This document shows, in pieces, positions 33,527-44,760 of a stretch of DNA of 64,000 bases. Source of the stretch: Mesodorylaimus sp. YZB2_4 (taxonomy: Eukaryota; Nematoda; Enoplea; Dorylaimida; Dorylaimidae); assembly GCA_030248295.1 (NCBI GenBank), contig JASANH010000651.1, forward strand, positions 62,001-126,000, in the 5' to 3' direction. A program made the position numbers and the translations under genes. Every line of letters starts with the position of its first letter. The stretch's first letter is position 1. The notes beneath the pieces are model-generated. The model did not search any database. It had not been told where the DNA came from and saw only the letters and a list, made by a program, of their open reading frames with translations.

Positions 33527-35681
33527 CCAAGGTAGGTCTGCTCTGATTCAAATTTCTCTGCTAGCAAATAGTAAGCTGGGACGAAATAACTTATTTTCTG
33601 TCAGACCGCAAGTACATTTATGACTTTGCTCATTGCTGTCATCTATCAAAGAGATCCTTGACTTTTGCATGAAAGCATAGAGTCGCTAACCGTACCAGAA
33701 GGCAGTCCTACACCATCAGAAGGGGTAATTTCAGTAATGTGAGTACTTGGAATATTGTTCCTTATCTGTTTTACCTCATCACCAAACGCTTCACGCATTC
33801 GAGGATGAAGAGACACGTTATACAAGAGATGATATAGCCTACTCAGCCAAGAGTCAAGCATTGCTGGTAAGTGCGCATTGACAATAAACATGCGAGGAAG
33901 ACGCCTATCCACTCGCCCTGGTTAAGCGCCTGCCTAGCCTGGATTTGACGAGTGAGGATTTACGATATCCACGATCAATAGACGGGACTCTAAAACTGTC
34001 CATCATTCTCTAGGCGTGGTGCAACAGGGAATATTGGAGAACGTAGCTGTTTGACATATCGCATGCCGTGCCTTGGTTGGATTGAATTCGAATGTGAGCG
34101 GGAGCACAAAAGTATCAAACTGAAAGAAGGAAAAAGGCCGTATGCATACTGTTCATGGAACCTGAAGTTTTTGAGACCAGCCACAAAGCAACTAGACTGC
34201 GGGCATTCCGAGCTCCAACCAAATGAAGCACCAGTCTGGAAGGGTCAAGGGTCTGCCGTATTATGTCGACCTCATGAGGGTAAGCCGGCTCAAACTGAAC
34301 ACGCTGTAAACTGTAACGTTTTGAGGTATTCAGGACATTAATCTGGAAGCAATTGCTCGTTCTCGTTCCAACTAGGACTTGTCAGGTGTCTAGGTGCAAC
34401 CTTCAGGAATGACTACACCCCTCGTGCTGATGGTTAGTTTGTAAAGGCTCGACTGGCAATCGATACTCTGCACGGAGCCGGGCAACAATTGTCCGCCACC
34501 AACCGGGGGACACAAAAACCAGAGACATTGTTTTTCCTCATGACAACATGATTTGCCTTTTGCAAAACCCAACAAAACACAAAAAAAACCCCCACATCCG
34601 ACAATACTCTGCACGGAGCCGGCAGCTGGGAGCGTCACCGTCAGGGTGACGTTTCAGCTATGTTCTAGTTCGGAAGACTTGGTAGGCTGCCCTGGGTTTT
34701 CGTCGTGGTGCAAAAGCTCCACCGGTCGCTCCCCCCCAGTAATATAAACCCAGTCGTAGTACAAGTTTATTGGCCAGCGCGCATCACGAGGGGCATGCAA
34801 AGACTGCCAAGTCGGGTAGCTGCTGGCGTGTCCGTCCTTAGAGGTGCTCTACTGTAAGTGAACGGGGGTCGAAGTGCTCATGGAGCGGTTCCGACCGAGA
34901 ACTCAATACCACCCCTCAAAAAATGCCAGTCACTCGTCTTTGATCGACTTCGATCACAGTCTCGTGTCTAACAGACTACAGTATATAGAGGCGGAGCATG
35001 AGTACATTCTAACAAGCCTCTCTTTTGGTGCTCGCGAACGACCTGTCCATCGACATAATTTTCATTTTGGAATAGTTAGCGTCAGGGCGGGATATTGGTC
35101 AGCATATCAAAAAGTTACGAGAAAGTACAGTAGGTATGCTCTCACGCAAGGTTATCGTTTCCACGATTTACATTTCGCTTTTATTAGCAGAGCTTTAAAT
35201 CAAAATATTCACAGCGATGAAGACTTTTTTGCACAGATATAGCAATCTGTTCGGCCGCAAGCGCATACGTACATACGTTCTATTACCTAGCCGAAGAGGA
35301 CCTACTCTGCTCTTTTCTCTGTTTTTATGATGTTAAGTTGCATTGAGGCAAGGGTTTGAATCGGCGTAATAATATTCTTTTGCAACAGCACACGCATTGA
35401 GTTTGGCATCGCTTTTTTATCCCTTCAGCCACTGTAGGTGTATGTCGCTCGAAGGCACATTATCACGCAATTTAGTAACTGGCTGCGAGGAAGAAAACAT
35501 CCTGACATCCATCCATGATGTAATTGATGCGAACTCGACAGGCGACAGACCCACCTGCTGCCTGACACTCACTTCCGTGTGGCCAAACTCTTCTCGTTCG
35601 TCAACATCTTAGCATCAGTGACTATTCGTGAAATCTTTCGGTCAAGCTGCCTCGTAGTCAGCTTGCCATCCGCCAGTCCTA
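33527..35681. other. Intergenic, partly duplicated
   Basis: About 34155-34305 aligns with copy 1 at 16940-17090. About 34470-34490 and 34603-34623 contain a short direct repeat (TACTCTGCACGGAGCCGG) about 134 bp apart, absent from copy 1, so DNA has been inserted here. 35390-35680 is the receptor upstream region, shared with copy 1. No gene seen. Confidence 0.45.
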
Positions 35682-36632
35682 ATGTCCAACGACAGTGATG
35701 CAGCAGATATCAACGACTTCGAGGCCTTCGTCACACCTTGGAATCAACGCGTCTCATGTTCGATTCTTTTCAGCACCTTTTGTATTTTGGGCGTCCTCAG
35801 CAATGGCATAGCTGTCTCGCTGTCCGTTTTCACCGACCTGCGTAAGAAAACGGTAAATGTGTTGATAGCAAATGTAGCATCTAGTGATTTGATGTGCACT
35901 GCAGTCTTTTTGATTGGTCAAAATTTTTATATTCTTTATCGTGAAATTATGCCTGCCACGGGCTGTGCATGGCTCGGTTTCTTAAATTTTATTGCAGCCA
36001 TGCAAGAATATGTATTTCCACCCTTTTTGGCAGCTAATCGATACATCAGATTGTGCTGTTCATCCCAGCTCTACGATCGAGTCTATACGAAACCGAAGGT
36101 AATCATGATGGTGCTGGGGAGTTGGGCCTTTAGCACCAGCATACCCTTCGTGTTCCTCCTCACGCGCCACACTGGCTACGACAAGTTAAATGAGCATTGC
36201 TGCGTGGTTGTCGAAGGGGACACGGCGTGGACTATTGCCTATTGGGTAATTATAATTGTGCCACTAGTAGGGTTGTGCGATTCAACAATGCTGTTCTGCA
36301 ACTGGAAAATTTATAAAAAATTGAAAGAACATGCAGCAGCAACGAGCACATTGTCTAAGAAAAATGTGGTCAATGATAACAAAGAAATCATGCGTTTTAT
36401 GATAATCGATGCTCTAATGCCGATTTCTGCTCACAGTGTATATCATATTTGCAAATTTACAGTTCCAGCTCGTTTTTCGCTGGTTTTGCGGCAATTTTTC
36501 ACTTGTCTGTATATGGGAAACGCAATCATGCGAGGCGTTTTTATAATTACTATGTTGAGACCATACAGAAACGCGTTTGTCAAATATGTACTGAAAAGGG
36601 GTACGACTGTCGTCACACCAGTGGCTAGTTGA
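35682..36632 (+). CDS. Rhodopsin-like 7TM receptor, copy 2
   Basis: Single exon, 316 residues, aligned end to end with the receptor at 18871-19830. It has the same TM1 and TM2 signatures (CILGVLSNGIAVSLSVFTDL, NVASSDLMC), GCAWLGFLN before TM3, AANRYIRLCC, the loop cysteines NEHCC, and a TM7 end MLRPYR. From residue about 170 to 230 the copies are identical. Differences cluster in the extracellular loop (LTRHTGYDK for LKGKTGYDK), TM6 and the C-terminus, where copy 1 is four residues longer. One extra residue (AA for A) occurs near the N-terminus. Both copies remain intact while a neighbouring protease-like gene has decayed, which suggests that both receptors are kept by selection or that the duplication is recent. 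AATAAA at 36976-36981. Confidence 0.88.
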   Translation: MSNDSDAADINDFEAFVTPWNQRVSCSILFSTFCILGVLSNGIAVSLSVFTDLRKKTVNVLIANVASSDLMCTAVFLIGQNFYILYREIMPATGCAWLGFLNFIAAMQEYVFPPFLAANRYIRLCCSSQLYDRVYTKPKVIMMVLGSWAFSTSIPFVFLLTRHTGYDKLNEHCCVVVEGDTAWTIAYWVIIIVPLVGLCDSTMLFCNWKIYKKLKEHAAATSTLSKKNVVNDNKEIMRFMIIDALMPISAHSVYHICKFTVPARFSLVLRQFFTCLYMGNAIMRGVFIITMLRPYRNAFVKYVLKRGTTVVTPVAS

Positions 36633-37472
36633 TCAGTAGCATGATTGTTGAAATGCTTTTTTTATAATCGATTATGTCATGTTTGGCTGCCGCCAGTGTA
36701 CACCACAATTCACTGTAGAAAGAGGGGCAATGTTCAAGGATTGTGAGAGTGAACTCGAAAGAACGATCTGTAAATAAGCTTCATACTTGCTTGCTGATTT
36801 ATACTCATTGTCAGTTACTAGTTTTCGTCCACAAGCTTATGGAGTTCTTATGGATTACGAGTGATATTTCTTAACGCTTTAAAGGAAGTTACGCTTCATG
36901 TCCATCTCTGTTATTGGAGTGTTTTACTCGGTCTTCTTATTTTGTGAGCGAGTGTGTTTCCCCATCTTTCGAGATAATAAATATTACAGCATAGAAAAGG
37001 CAGACGCCCAAGCAAACGATAAGGGGCAGCGAGCCAGATTCAGTTGTTCCTAAAGTAGGCAGCTGCAAAATTGGGTTCAATCGATTGAAAATTTTGAATT
37101 GATGATAACAGCTTTCAAGAGAAAAACAGCGCCCGTTGCGTAGTTCTATCCAGATGTTATTGCTGTCAAGGAACTCCTCCGACTAGCCTCACGGCGCGTT
37201 TGTTTCCAGCAGACGTTTTTGCTTCCGTGTCTTTGTCGGATCTGAATAAAGCATGGCTGTCATAAGCTTTTTTTAAAAGCATACAGTAGGCTACAGCACA
37301 GTACGAGGCACAACAGACGCAACGAGCGCATCCAAGAGAGATACAAATGTGGTACGTAAACCCGGGTCAGTTTTCATTTACCTCACCATGCATCACATCG
37401 CAAGTCACAAGCATGCAAGCACAGAGCAGCACAGAGTGGCAGCATCATGATTGATCACTCGATCATCGATCC
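36633..37472. other. End of duplicated segment
   Basis: Alignment with copy 1 continues to about 37240 (TTTGCTTCCGTGTCTTTGTC against TTTACTTCCGTGTCTTCGCC at about 20435). After that the sequences differ. No gene seen before the lysine-rich protein. Confidence 0.5.
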
Positions 37473-38183
37473 TCAGGCCGTGGTGGGAGTTTCCGCGGGC
37501 GGTGCTGGTCCAGGTTCGGCAGCTTTCTTCGACTTCCTGCTCTTCTTCTTTTTCGACTTCCGCTTCTTTCCACTGCTCGTTCCGGACTTGCCCTTCTTCG
37601 ACTTCCTGCTCCTCTTGCCCTTCTTCGACTTCCTGCTCTTCCTCTTTTTCTTCTTGCTCGAGCCAGACCCGCCAGTCTTGCTGCCCTTCTTGTCCTTCTT
37701 CGATTTCCTCGACTAAACAAGAAAATACGATGCTGGTTGGGATATCAGGAGGCTATCAGGGTTTCTCCCTGCCCTCCTATTACCCCAGGAGCCCAGATGG
37801 GGATCGCTTACCTTCTTTTTCTTTTTCCTCGGGCCTTCCTCGTCGACCTCTTCTTCCTCCGCCGGCGGAGCAAACGGCAATGGCGGCAGGGGCGTCGAGA
37901 CGGCGGCGGCAAACTGGCTTTGCATCGGAGGCGGAACGTCGACGCGAGCGGGGACCACGGGGCCTTGCTGCACGGGCGCCAGCGGAGGGGCGACTCGGGG
38001 AACTGGAGCCAGCTTCGTTTCGAACACTTGGTCGATGAGTTGGAGCGTTTCTTGACCGAATGGGAGACCTTCTTGACCGCTCTCGACCTGCTGCTTGTGG
38101 ACGAGCAGGTAGACCAACGCCGAGCCCAACAACACGATCAGAGCCGAAAGCGGGTCCATTTCGCCCACAACCAGACGACGCAC
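37473..38183 (-). CDS. Single-pass membrane protein with Lys-rich tail
   Basis: Two exons on the - strand: 38183-37812 and 37712-37473, joined in phase 0 (donor GTAAGC, acceptor TTGTTTAG), giving 203 residues, or 195 from the second Met at 38159. The N-terminus holds one hydrophobic helix (LSALIVLLGSALVYLLVHKQ). A Pro/Val-rich linker and an acidic patch (EEEEVDEEG) follow, then an extremely basic tail of KSKK, KKKK and RKSRKSKKGK repeats. It ends in a Pro/Ala segment (AAEPGPAPPAETPTTA). The layout suggests a type III membrane protein with a polybasic cytosolic tail, perhaps ER or nuclear-envelope located. I know no matching family. GC content is higher than in its surroundings. Confidence 0.68.
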
Positions 38184-38506
38184 TGGAATGAGAAGTCCAC
38201 GCAGAGAATCCCACTTATATGCGCCACATATTGTAAAGTCAGGATTGCCTGTCAGAGAGTGTAAAGCAGTTACGGCAAGCAGTTACGATGGAGGAATGTA
38301 ATGTGGGATTGCTCTCTGCCCTTTTTTGGACGCCGTTGCTGCTTTCGTCAGTTTCTGGCCGCGGCCAGGCTCATTCTCCAGTTTTGGTCCGACCTTGCTT
38401 GGCAACTGGCCTCCAGGTCATGGATCTTTCGATTGACTGGTGACGAGCAGTCGTCAGTGTCGATCGCTCTCCACAACAGGTCAAGTGCTTCCAGCCACGG
38501 GAGATT

Positions 38507-38557
38507 AATAATTCTCTCCTACTCGCCTGGGTCCCAGGCGAGTAGGAGAGAATTATT
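38507..38557. repeat. 51-bp perfect palindrome
   Basis: Two 25-nt arms (38507-38531 and 38533-38557; left arm starts AATAATTCTCTCCTACTCGC) are perfect reverse complements around a single T. No stop-associated gene lies immediately upstream on either strand, so it is not a terminator in any simple sense. Confidence 0.95.
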
Positions 38558-38831
38558 GGGATGATGTGGGATTATTATGGATTCTTAAAACAATTCTCAC
38601 AAGACATAGGAAAAATCCAGCCATTCCTTAAATTTCTTATAAGTGTTCTTATCAGAATTTCGTGCAAGAAACTTGGTAAGTCTTGGCAGAATTCTTATAA
38701 GTCTTAGCCATGTTTTGTAAGCGTGGGACACACATTTTAGGAAAATGACTAGGGTGATATGCTGTGATATGACTGATGCACTGATTGGCTTGATTTGTGA
38801 TAGGACATTTTCTGAAGAGCAGTCAACAGTC

Positions 38832-38887
38832 ATGCAAAACAGTTTGGGCGAGCTGGAAACAGGCTCGCTGCGAGTGAGTTCCAGCTG
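38832..38887 (-). repeat. 56-bp hairpin-forming repeat (copy a)
   Basis: Its reverse complement (CAGCTGGAACTCACTCGCAG, then CCTGTTTCCAGCTCG and ending GTTTTGCAT) matches 44210-44268. Within the unit, AGCTGGAA and TTCCAGCT can pair as an 8-bp stem. Confidence 0.75.
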
Positions 38888-40797
38888 AGCGTGATTAATG
38901 TTATGCATTTTTTAAAATAAATATGCCACCTGCCGAGCGAGAGGTATCTACTCTATGTATCTCCGAGAATACCGATTCCAATGTAAGCTAATTTATTGCA
39001 GTACCCTGTCCCCTAAGAATTTTTAGTACGTGTGTTGCATAAATGCCAGTAACTGTCTGAATTCACCCGCAATATGGTGAATCACTGGCTGGTGTCAGGT
39101 GCTTTTTCGAAATGTCAGAATCAGACACGTGTCTCCATTGTATAACAAAAAAGGTTATTGAAACTCTTAGTGTCAGATAGTCGGTAAGAAGCATTCATAA
39201 GCGGAGTTAAAGCAGCAGAACCATCGGAGCGAAAAACAGAATTGTAAGAATGATATTCCAAATTGCTATAGTATCTATCGTTTGTACAATGGCACGCACA
39301 CATAAATACGAAGATGGTAAGTACTAGCCGTGGTGTTCAAAATTTTTGGGTAAGTTGATAAAAAGGATTTCAAACACTGCCAGCTGACTTCATTTGTTCT
39401 TATCAACTGCCTTCATACTGTGCCTTCATGGCTTTACACTAACTTTTATGCTCTTCTTCCAAGCATTTAAGCTGATCGATAGTGGAGGTTGGTGAAATCC
39501 TTGGGTGAAGTGCTAGAGCTATCTAGGACTTGCCAAAGGAAGGCTCAAGCCACAGGCAAAGCAACTTCGCAGATGTAGATGCGTCGTGTGAATACCGTAG
39601 GACAGTAGCGCGGCACAGTATCCGGGAGGACGGACACTATGTTTTCCCAGTGCCTTTTCCCACTGCCCCAGTCCCAGTGCCCAGAGTGCTTGGGTTCTGG
39701 AAGAAAGTGGAAGGTTTTCATTGAAGAATGGATCCTTCCATTTTGATCAGAGATGAGAACAAGATCTTTGGACTGGCTGGCATAAAAAGCAAAGCTATGC
39801 TCGTGACTTTTCTGAGCAGCTTTGCAGTCAGCCCAGAGATGTGTCTCACTCGCCAGAATGGATTATGAGGAAAAAGGAAAACTGGTAGATTTATGGGAAT
39901 CACTGAGGAAGAGGCTCAATTCATTATGGACAAGAATCGGTATGACGATACTTTTCTGGAGCCTCTTTTCGTGCAAGAAATAAAAAACATGAAATGAAAT
40001 GAAATGAAATGAAATCAAAAATAGTAAAAAAAGGAAATAAAAAGTCTCTGTATTGATCAGGAAAATGACTCGTCGAATTGTGATGGTTTTTTGTTTTTGT
40101 AAGTGTGAACACAGAGTTGCTTTGCTTGTTTACATTTCGACCTTTGGTTTTGGTAGGATTTACAAACCAAAAATAGTAAATATGGTAAAAAAACAGGGAC
40201 AATCCCACCTCGGCGGTCCACGACACTTTTTGTTGAGCTTACTAGCCAAGGCCAGCCTCACGACTCTGTAACCTGCTGCTGCAATCGACCCGAGAGGTCT
40301 CTTCCACTCACCACAGCCCACCAGGCGCCAGGGAAACTAGTCAATCATTCATAATTTGTTTTCCAATTGATTGAGAATAAGAAATCGAAGGTTTAAACTA
40401 GGGAGTCCCAATCAGCAGGCATGCGTTCCCGTTTGATCACCAGCCATTGGTCTCTGGCAAACAATATTGCCATGAATTTCGTCCACTAATGAACCATAAT
40501 TTGAAATACAAAAAATCCCACTAGGGTAAGTACCCTGAACTTTGCAGGCACCCTGGGTTCTAGAAAAGCTCTCTTCGCAGTTGTACACCTTAGCAAATGC
40601 CCCATCAACTTAATGCACCATGTGTAATAGGACTGGGTCCGTTTTATGGAGGGTGACTGATAGAGCTGTTGCACCACGCCAAAAACCCACAGAAGACAAC
40701 CGAGTCTTTCCATCTTGACGGGTGACTCTCCCAGCTGCCGTCTCAGTGCAGAAAATCGATTGCCAATCAAGCCTCTAACACATTACAGCATTTTCAG
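38888..40797. other. Intergenic, low-complexity runs
   Basis: A (GAAAT)n run lies at about 39988-40013. No supported gene. The missing 5' exon of the chitin-binding gene may be in here; one candidate start (near 40064, a short hydrophobic IVMVFCF followed by a GTAAGT donor at about 40098) has the right phase but is weak. Confidence 0.4.
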
Positions 40798-42471
40798 ATT
40801 TCCTTCAATTTTGTGCTGACAAAATGAACGGAGATCACATCGCTCCTGTGGATGGAAGTTATTGTTGGCCCTACTACTTCTCATGCAGCCACGGCGTGAT
40901 GTGGCGGCAAGATTGCCCTGATAATTTGTACTATGATGATTTCAGTGGCAAGTGTTTACAAAAGTCAGACGTTCTTAGTTGCTGTACTAGAAGCAAAAGG
41001 CTACCAAGTAAGTGTACTTTTGTCAATTGCGAATATTGGTCCTTTCGTGGAAGCCACGTCCATAGACGTCCATAGGCAGCCTGATTGTGTTCAATCTGTG
41101 TTATGAAACGAATTTTCACCCGGTGACTTTCACAAAATACCAAGCAATAATCGTGGCCTTCTCACCTGGCCGACTGTCTTAGGTGGCTGGCCGTCTTTCT
41201 CACTTAACCGTCCCATGCATAAGTAATGACAAGACTATGACGTCACCCCGTTAGTACCTTGATGAGATGGCCGACCGTCTCACTTCAAAGTCTAACGATA
41301 AGAGCACCAATCCTGTAAGGATACATCAGCAACCCCGTATGCACTTTCTTTTGAATGTGCTTGTGGCAATCTCATTTATGCCGTGACAGAAAGTGAACAT
41401 CTCACAGTCGGAAGAGGCAAAGGCAGTAGCCCCACTCACTGAGAGCAGAGCACGTCTGTGTGCATGGGTTGCCCCTAGTAGTCAATGGAGGAATGTATTG
41501 AGAGCTAAGTGCAGCTTCCGGAAATCATGATTAAGGCGGTTGTGATACCCCTCAGCATGATTCGTGATGCAAGGGTTTGGTTGTCCACGCATTGCAGGAT
41601 GTTGCCATTCATTTGTAAAATGATTCTGGGTCGAAACATCTCATATGCCGTCCAAGTTCTCTAAACAATGTTCTTCTTGCATACGTTAGTACAGATGCTC
41701 ATACCTTCTCTGTTTACCTCACCTCAATGCAATCCCAAAATCGAGCTAGCTTTTGAGTTAACAGCTGGTCTGCCACATCTGGTGGGTTGCTCAACCATTG
41801 CTGCCAAGGAGTTAGAACCAAATTCATCGGCAATAAGGCCAATGCCCTTATCAGGTAAACCCATTCTTTATTGGTAACTGATCATTTCTGTACTAATCGT
41901 AAGTGATAAATCCTTCCTGTTGTGTTCGCCGCTGGAGACATTGTCCCAAATGACGTCGGAATTCATAGCTAATTCGAGCAGATGCACCGCCCTTCGACGA
42001 GAAGAGTGGCCACATCTGAATATTATCCAGTATATTCTAATTTCTCATCACACCACCCCATGTGTTTTTGTTTTCTGCTGATTGTTCAATCGCTTATTAA
42101 GCGCAAGGCCTTAACTGTTAGAGCATTATAGTCGGCCAAGTGAGTAACCTCTCACATATTTTAGTCATAACGTTACAGTACATTAGACGGCCATGTGAGA
42201 CAGGCGGCCAGGTGATATACAACTACATTACGTATAATCTTACCGCCTTTTTATTGTAGGCTTCACCAAGAACTACTTCGACTGCACATCAAGAAAAGAT
42301 GGGTTCTATGCGGATCAAAACTTGGTATGCGCTGTCCACTACTTTGCGTGCGTGGCGGGAGTCACCCATTTGAGATATTGTGGTCGTGACCTATTCTACC
42401 ACCCATTCACGAACCGATGTGTGTATTCGTATGATATTGACGGGTGTCAAGGTTTACCAAAATGCCAATAG
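40798..42471 (+). CDS. Peritrophin-type protein with two chitin-binding domains (5' end missing)
   Basis: Two exons are clear: 40798-41007 and 42260-42471. They join in phase 1 across a 1252-nt intron and end at TAG. The first encodes one ChtBD2 domain (FCADKMNGDHIAPV, GSYCWPYYFSCSHGVMW, CPDNLYYDDFSGKC, ending SC), with the six-Cys spacing typical of peritrophin-A. The second encodes another (FDCTSRKDGFYAD, VCAVHYFACVAGVTHLRYC, FYHPFTNRCV, DGC). The domains bind chitin in cuticle, eggshell or gut lining. Exon 40798 starts in phase 1 after a good acceptor (CATTTTCAG), so at least one upstream exon with the start codon and signal peptide is unaccounted for. The protein is probably short and secreted. 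Confidence 0.85.
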
Positions 42472-42518
42472 CAATAGAGGTGTCTTGGGTGGAAGCTGTG
42501 ATACAAGTGCTCTGGCAT

Positions 42519-44050
42519 TAGGTCCGACATTGGGTCCACAAACCCAACCCATTTTTTGGGGGTTTTTGGGTAGGGTTGGGTCGGGTTTTCGAACAGGGTG
42601 GTTTTGGGTTGTGGGGGTTGACCTTTCTTCGAGCCCAACCCAAAAAAAACACTCTTCCACTTGGGGTGCCTTACTCGTCAGCAGGAGCATGTGGTTGATC
42701 GGCACAGCGTATTGAAGGCACTGCGATATGATATCCGTTGGTTTCGAGTCGACGGATCCTGGTGTTTCAAAGAATGTACCCAGTGCCCTCGGCTAGCCTA
42801 ATTCGACATGTCAGTCTGACTGTGACGGAACTGAGAAATCGTCAGCAGATGACATCGAGTTAGCAGCAGCAGATGCTGTCAGCAGATGACATCGAGCTCT
42901 GACTTGATCCCTTGTCGACCCGCAGTCAGAGATCAGGTCATTCAGGTCCTAATTTTGAAAGTTTTTGGTCGATCAGAATCCTTGAAGATACCTCTTGCTT
43001 TTTGGCAGGGTGGTTGAGTTTTTGTCTGGGTTTAGAGAGTGATTTCTCGCCTATTAACAGGTATTTCGTGATTCATAGACTAGTGAGACAATATGTCTGC
43101 GAGAGGCCAATCTTGCAAAAGTTCTTCCTCCGGCGGGGCAGGGGCACCCCATCCCCCATTGGGAGATTGGCGCTCATCCTTGAGCTCTAAATTATAGCAT
43201 ATTTATACAGGTTTTTTTTGTTGGCCCCCTAAGACCCCCGAAATCTTGCGTAGCCGCCTGCACTGACGTGAGCCACTGCCGCTCTATTGGCGGGTGAATA
43301 TGATGACGGGAGACCAGCATCGCCTTGTTCGAGAACAGGGCTTGTAAGATTTTAGCGCCCCGGTTAATATTCAAGTTCGAGTGCAAGTCACAATTAAAAT
43401 GACCGCAGCTTGGGGCCATTTAAAATTGTAACTTGCAGTTCGAAAAGGGGATGGTCGTTGAGTTGTGAGCAGGATACTTCCCAGGTCTTCGGTTGTTTTT
43501 GGGAGTCCAAAACCTAACTTGGAGGTGCAGTCAGAAGCTCATGCCATGGTATTACCTGTTAGATAAGGGGGAGAGCTATCCCGGGGGAGATCGTTTTGAA
43601 GGTATGTTGATGAAGATGCGAGCGGGGCACGACACTCAACTGCTCAAAAATGTGTTCATCGTAAGGTCAACTTTGAGAGTTATGTGCAGTGTCAAAATAT
43701 GCTACATGGTGCCCGGTGGAGTCCAGGGGCGACTCTTCCACTAACCTCCTAACCTGTCTCTCAGAGAAGACATTCGAGTAAAGCCCCCATGCCTAGATTG
43801 CTTTCCCTCAGGTCGCTTAGCAAAGAATGATAGAATTTTCACAAAAATGTGCGTCATATAGATAATATAACTTCACTGAACAAAAGTGGTTTTTTTTGAG
43901 TTATAGTCAGCTTTTTTCGAAAAATGTGGGTTTTGGGTTTACCAGCGAATGGGTTAAGTTTGAGTTTTTAAAAACGGGTTTGGGTAGGGTTCGACTTGAA
44001 AATTTTTGGGTTGGGTTTGGGTCGAACTGTGAACCCATTGTCGGACGTGG
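42519..44050. mobile_element. GGGTT/ACCCA fold-back element, possibly composite
   Basis: The left end GGTCCGACATTGGGT (42519-42533) is the same terminal motif as the MITE at 17737-18184. The right end ACCCATTGTCGGAC (about 44033-44046) is its inverse. Just inside each end are GGGTTTGGG/GGGTTGGG-type tracts (42540-42660 and 43920-44030). Flanks TCTGGCATTA and CTTGGCATAT are similar but not identical. The 1.2 kb between may be one long element or unrelated DNA between two partial ones. Confidence 0.5.
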
Positions 44051-44209
44051 CTTGGCATATATTTCACGTAGTGCAATATCGGTCCTGGTAAACCTCGGCC
44101 TCGCCATAAAAGTTGTCAATTAGACAATGGTTATGAATAAACTTACGCAAAGTTTGATTGTTCATTGTATGTTTATTTGAAAAATGCAAAACATTTATGA
44201 CGCGCATTG

Positions 44210-44268
44210 CAGCTGGAACTCACTCGCAGCTAACACCTGTTTCCAGCTTGTCCAGACCGTTTTGCATA
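44210..44268 (+). repeat. Hairpin-forming repeat (copy b)
   Basis: Inverted copy of 38832-38887 (CAGCTGGAACTCACTCGCAG and GTTTTGCAT conserved). It lies 51 bp upstream of the small secreted gene at 44320, so it could sit in that gene's promoter or leader. Confidence 0.7.
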
Positions 44269-44319
44269 TAACCCTCTCGCCTCAGAGCAGGCGCGGGCTG
44301 AGCTTCTCTTGCGGTAATA

Positions 44320-44760
44320 ATGAATATTAGGCGCCTGTCCAACTTGATAACCAGACTGACACCAATTCTTGTCCTATGCATCGTCTACGAAGTGCAGTCA
44401 TTTGCCTTGCCTGACTTCCATCGACTTCATACTCACTTCTCAAATTCTAGTCAAGATCGCAATTCCTCCCAAAGGATACTTGATCAAAGGAAGCCTGCTC
44501 AACGTTTCCTGCCATTTTGCATCATCCTACTTGGTCTGATCATTGAATATGTCCCTGTCGTGTGGGGGTACATGGCTGGTTTCGTGTCGGGCTTGTTTGG
44601 CTGGCATGGTTCCAGTAGCACCGATGGATCGTTCCATGGCAACAATACCACCACCACCGTATTCTGGACTACCACAACTGTGGGCACTACTTTGGTTACC
44701 AACGGAACAGATCCATGTGCCGGCACGGAAAATGACAGACTTGCCATTCCATGCCCATAA
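44320..44760 (+). CDS. Small secreted Thr-rich protein
   Basis: Single exon, 146 residues. An N-terminal hydrophobic signal follows a basic start (ITRLTPILVLCIVYEVQSFA). A polar segment with N-glycosylation sequons (NSSQ) leads to a hydrophobic stretch (LPFCIILLGLIIEYVPVVWG) and YMAGFVSGLFGWHG. The C-terminal part is Thr/Asn-rich (NNTTTTVFWTTTTVGTT) with two Cys, and ends CP. The SGLFG motif after a Tyr/Trp-containing helix also occurs in the protein at 61807-62058, and GLFGLFG occurs in the family 1 protein at 3465. Function unknown; possibly another member of the hydrophobic-tail secreted proteins. Confidence 0.65.
   Translation: MNIRRLSNLITRLTPILVLCIVYEVQSFALPDFHRLHTHFSNSSQDRNSSQRILDQRKPAQRFLPFCIILLGLIIEYVPVVWGYMAGFVSGLFGWHGSSSTDGSFHGNNTTTTVFWTTTTVGTTLVTNGTDPCAGTENDRLAIPCP

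Noticed and set aside
34390..34638. 82-codon - strand frame with Gly/Cys-rich segment
   Set aside because: It spans a short direct repeat (TACTCTGCACGGAGCCGG) in DNA absent from the other duplication copy, so it is likely inserted repeat DNA.
37447..37716. + strand frame rich in Phe and Leu (DFLLFFFF-type)
   Set aside because: It is the complement of the lysine-rich exon on the - strand, where AAG-rich codons read as CTT/TTC. The - strand has matching splice sites and a signal-like first exon.
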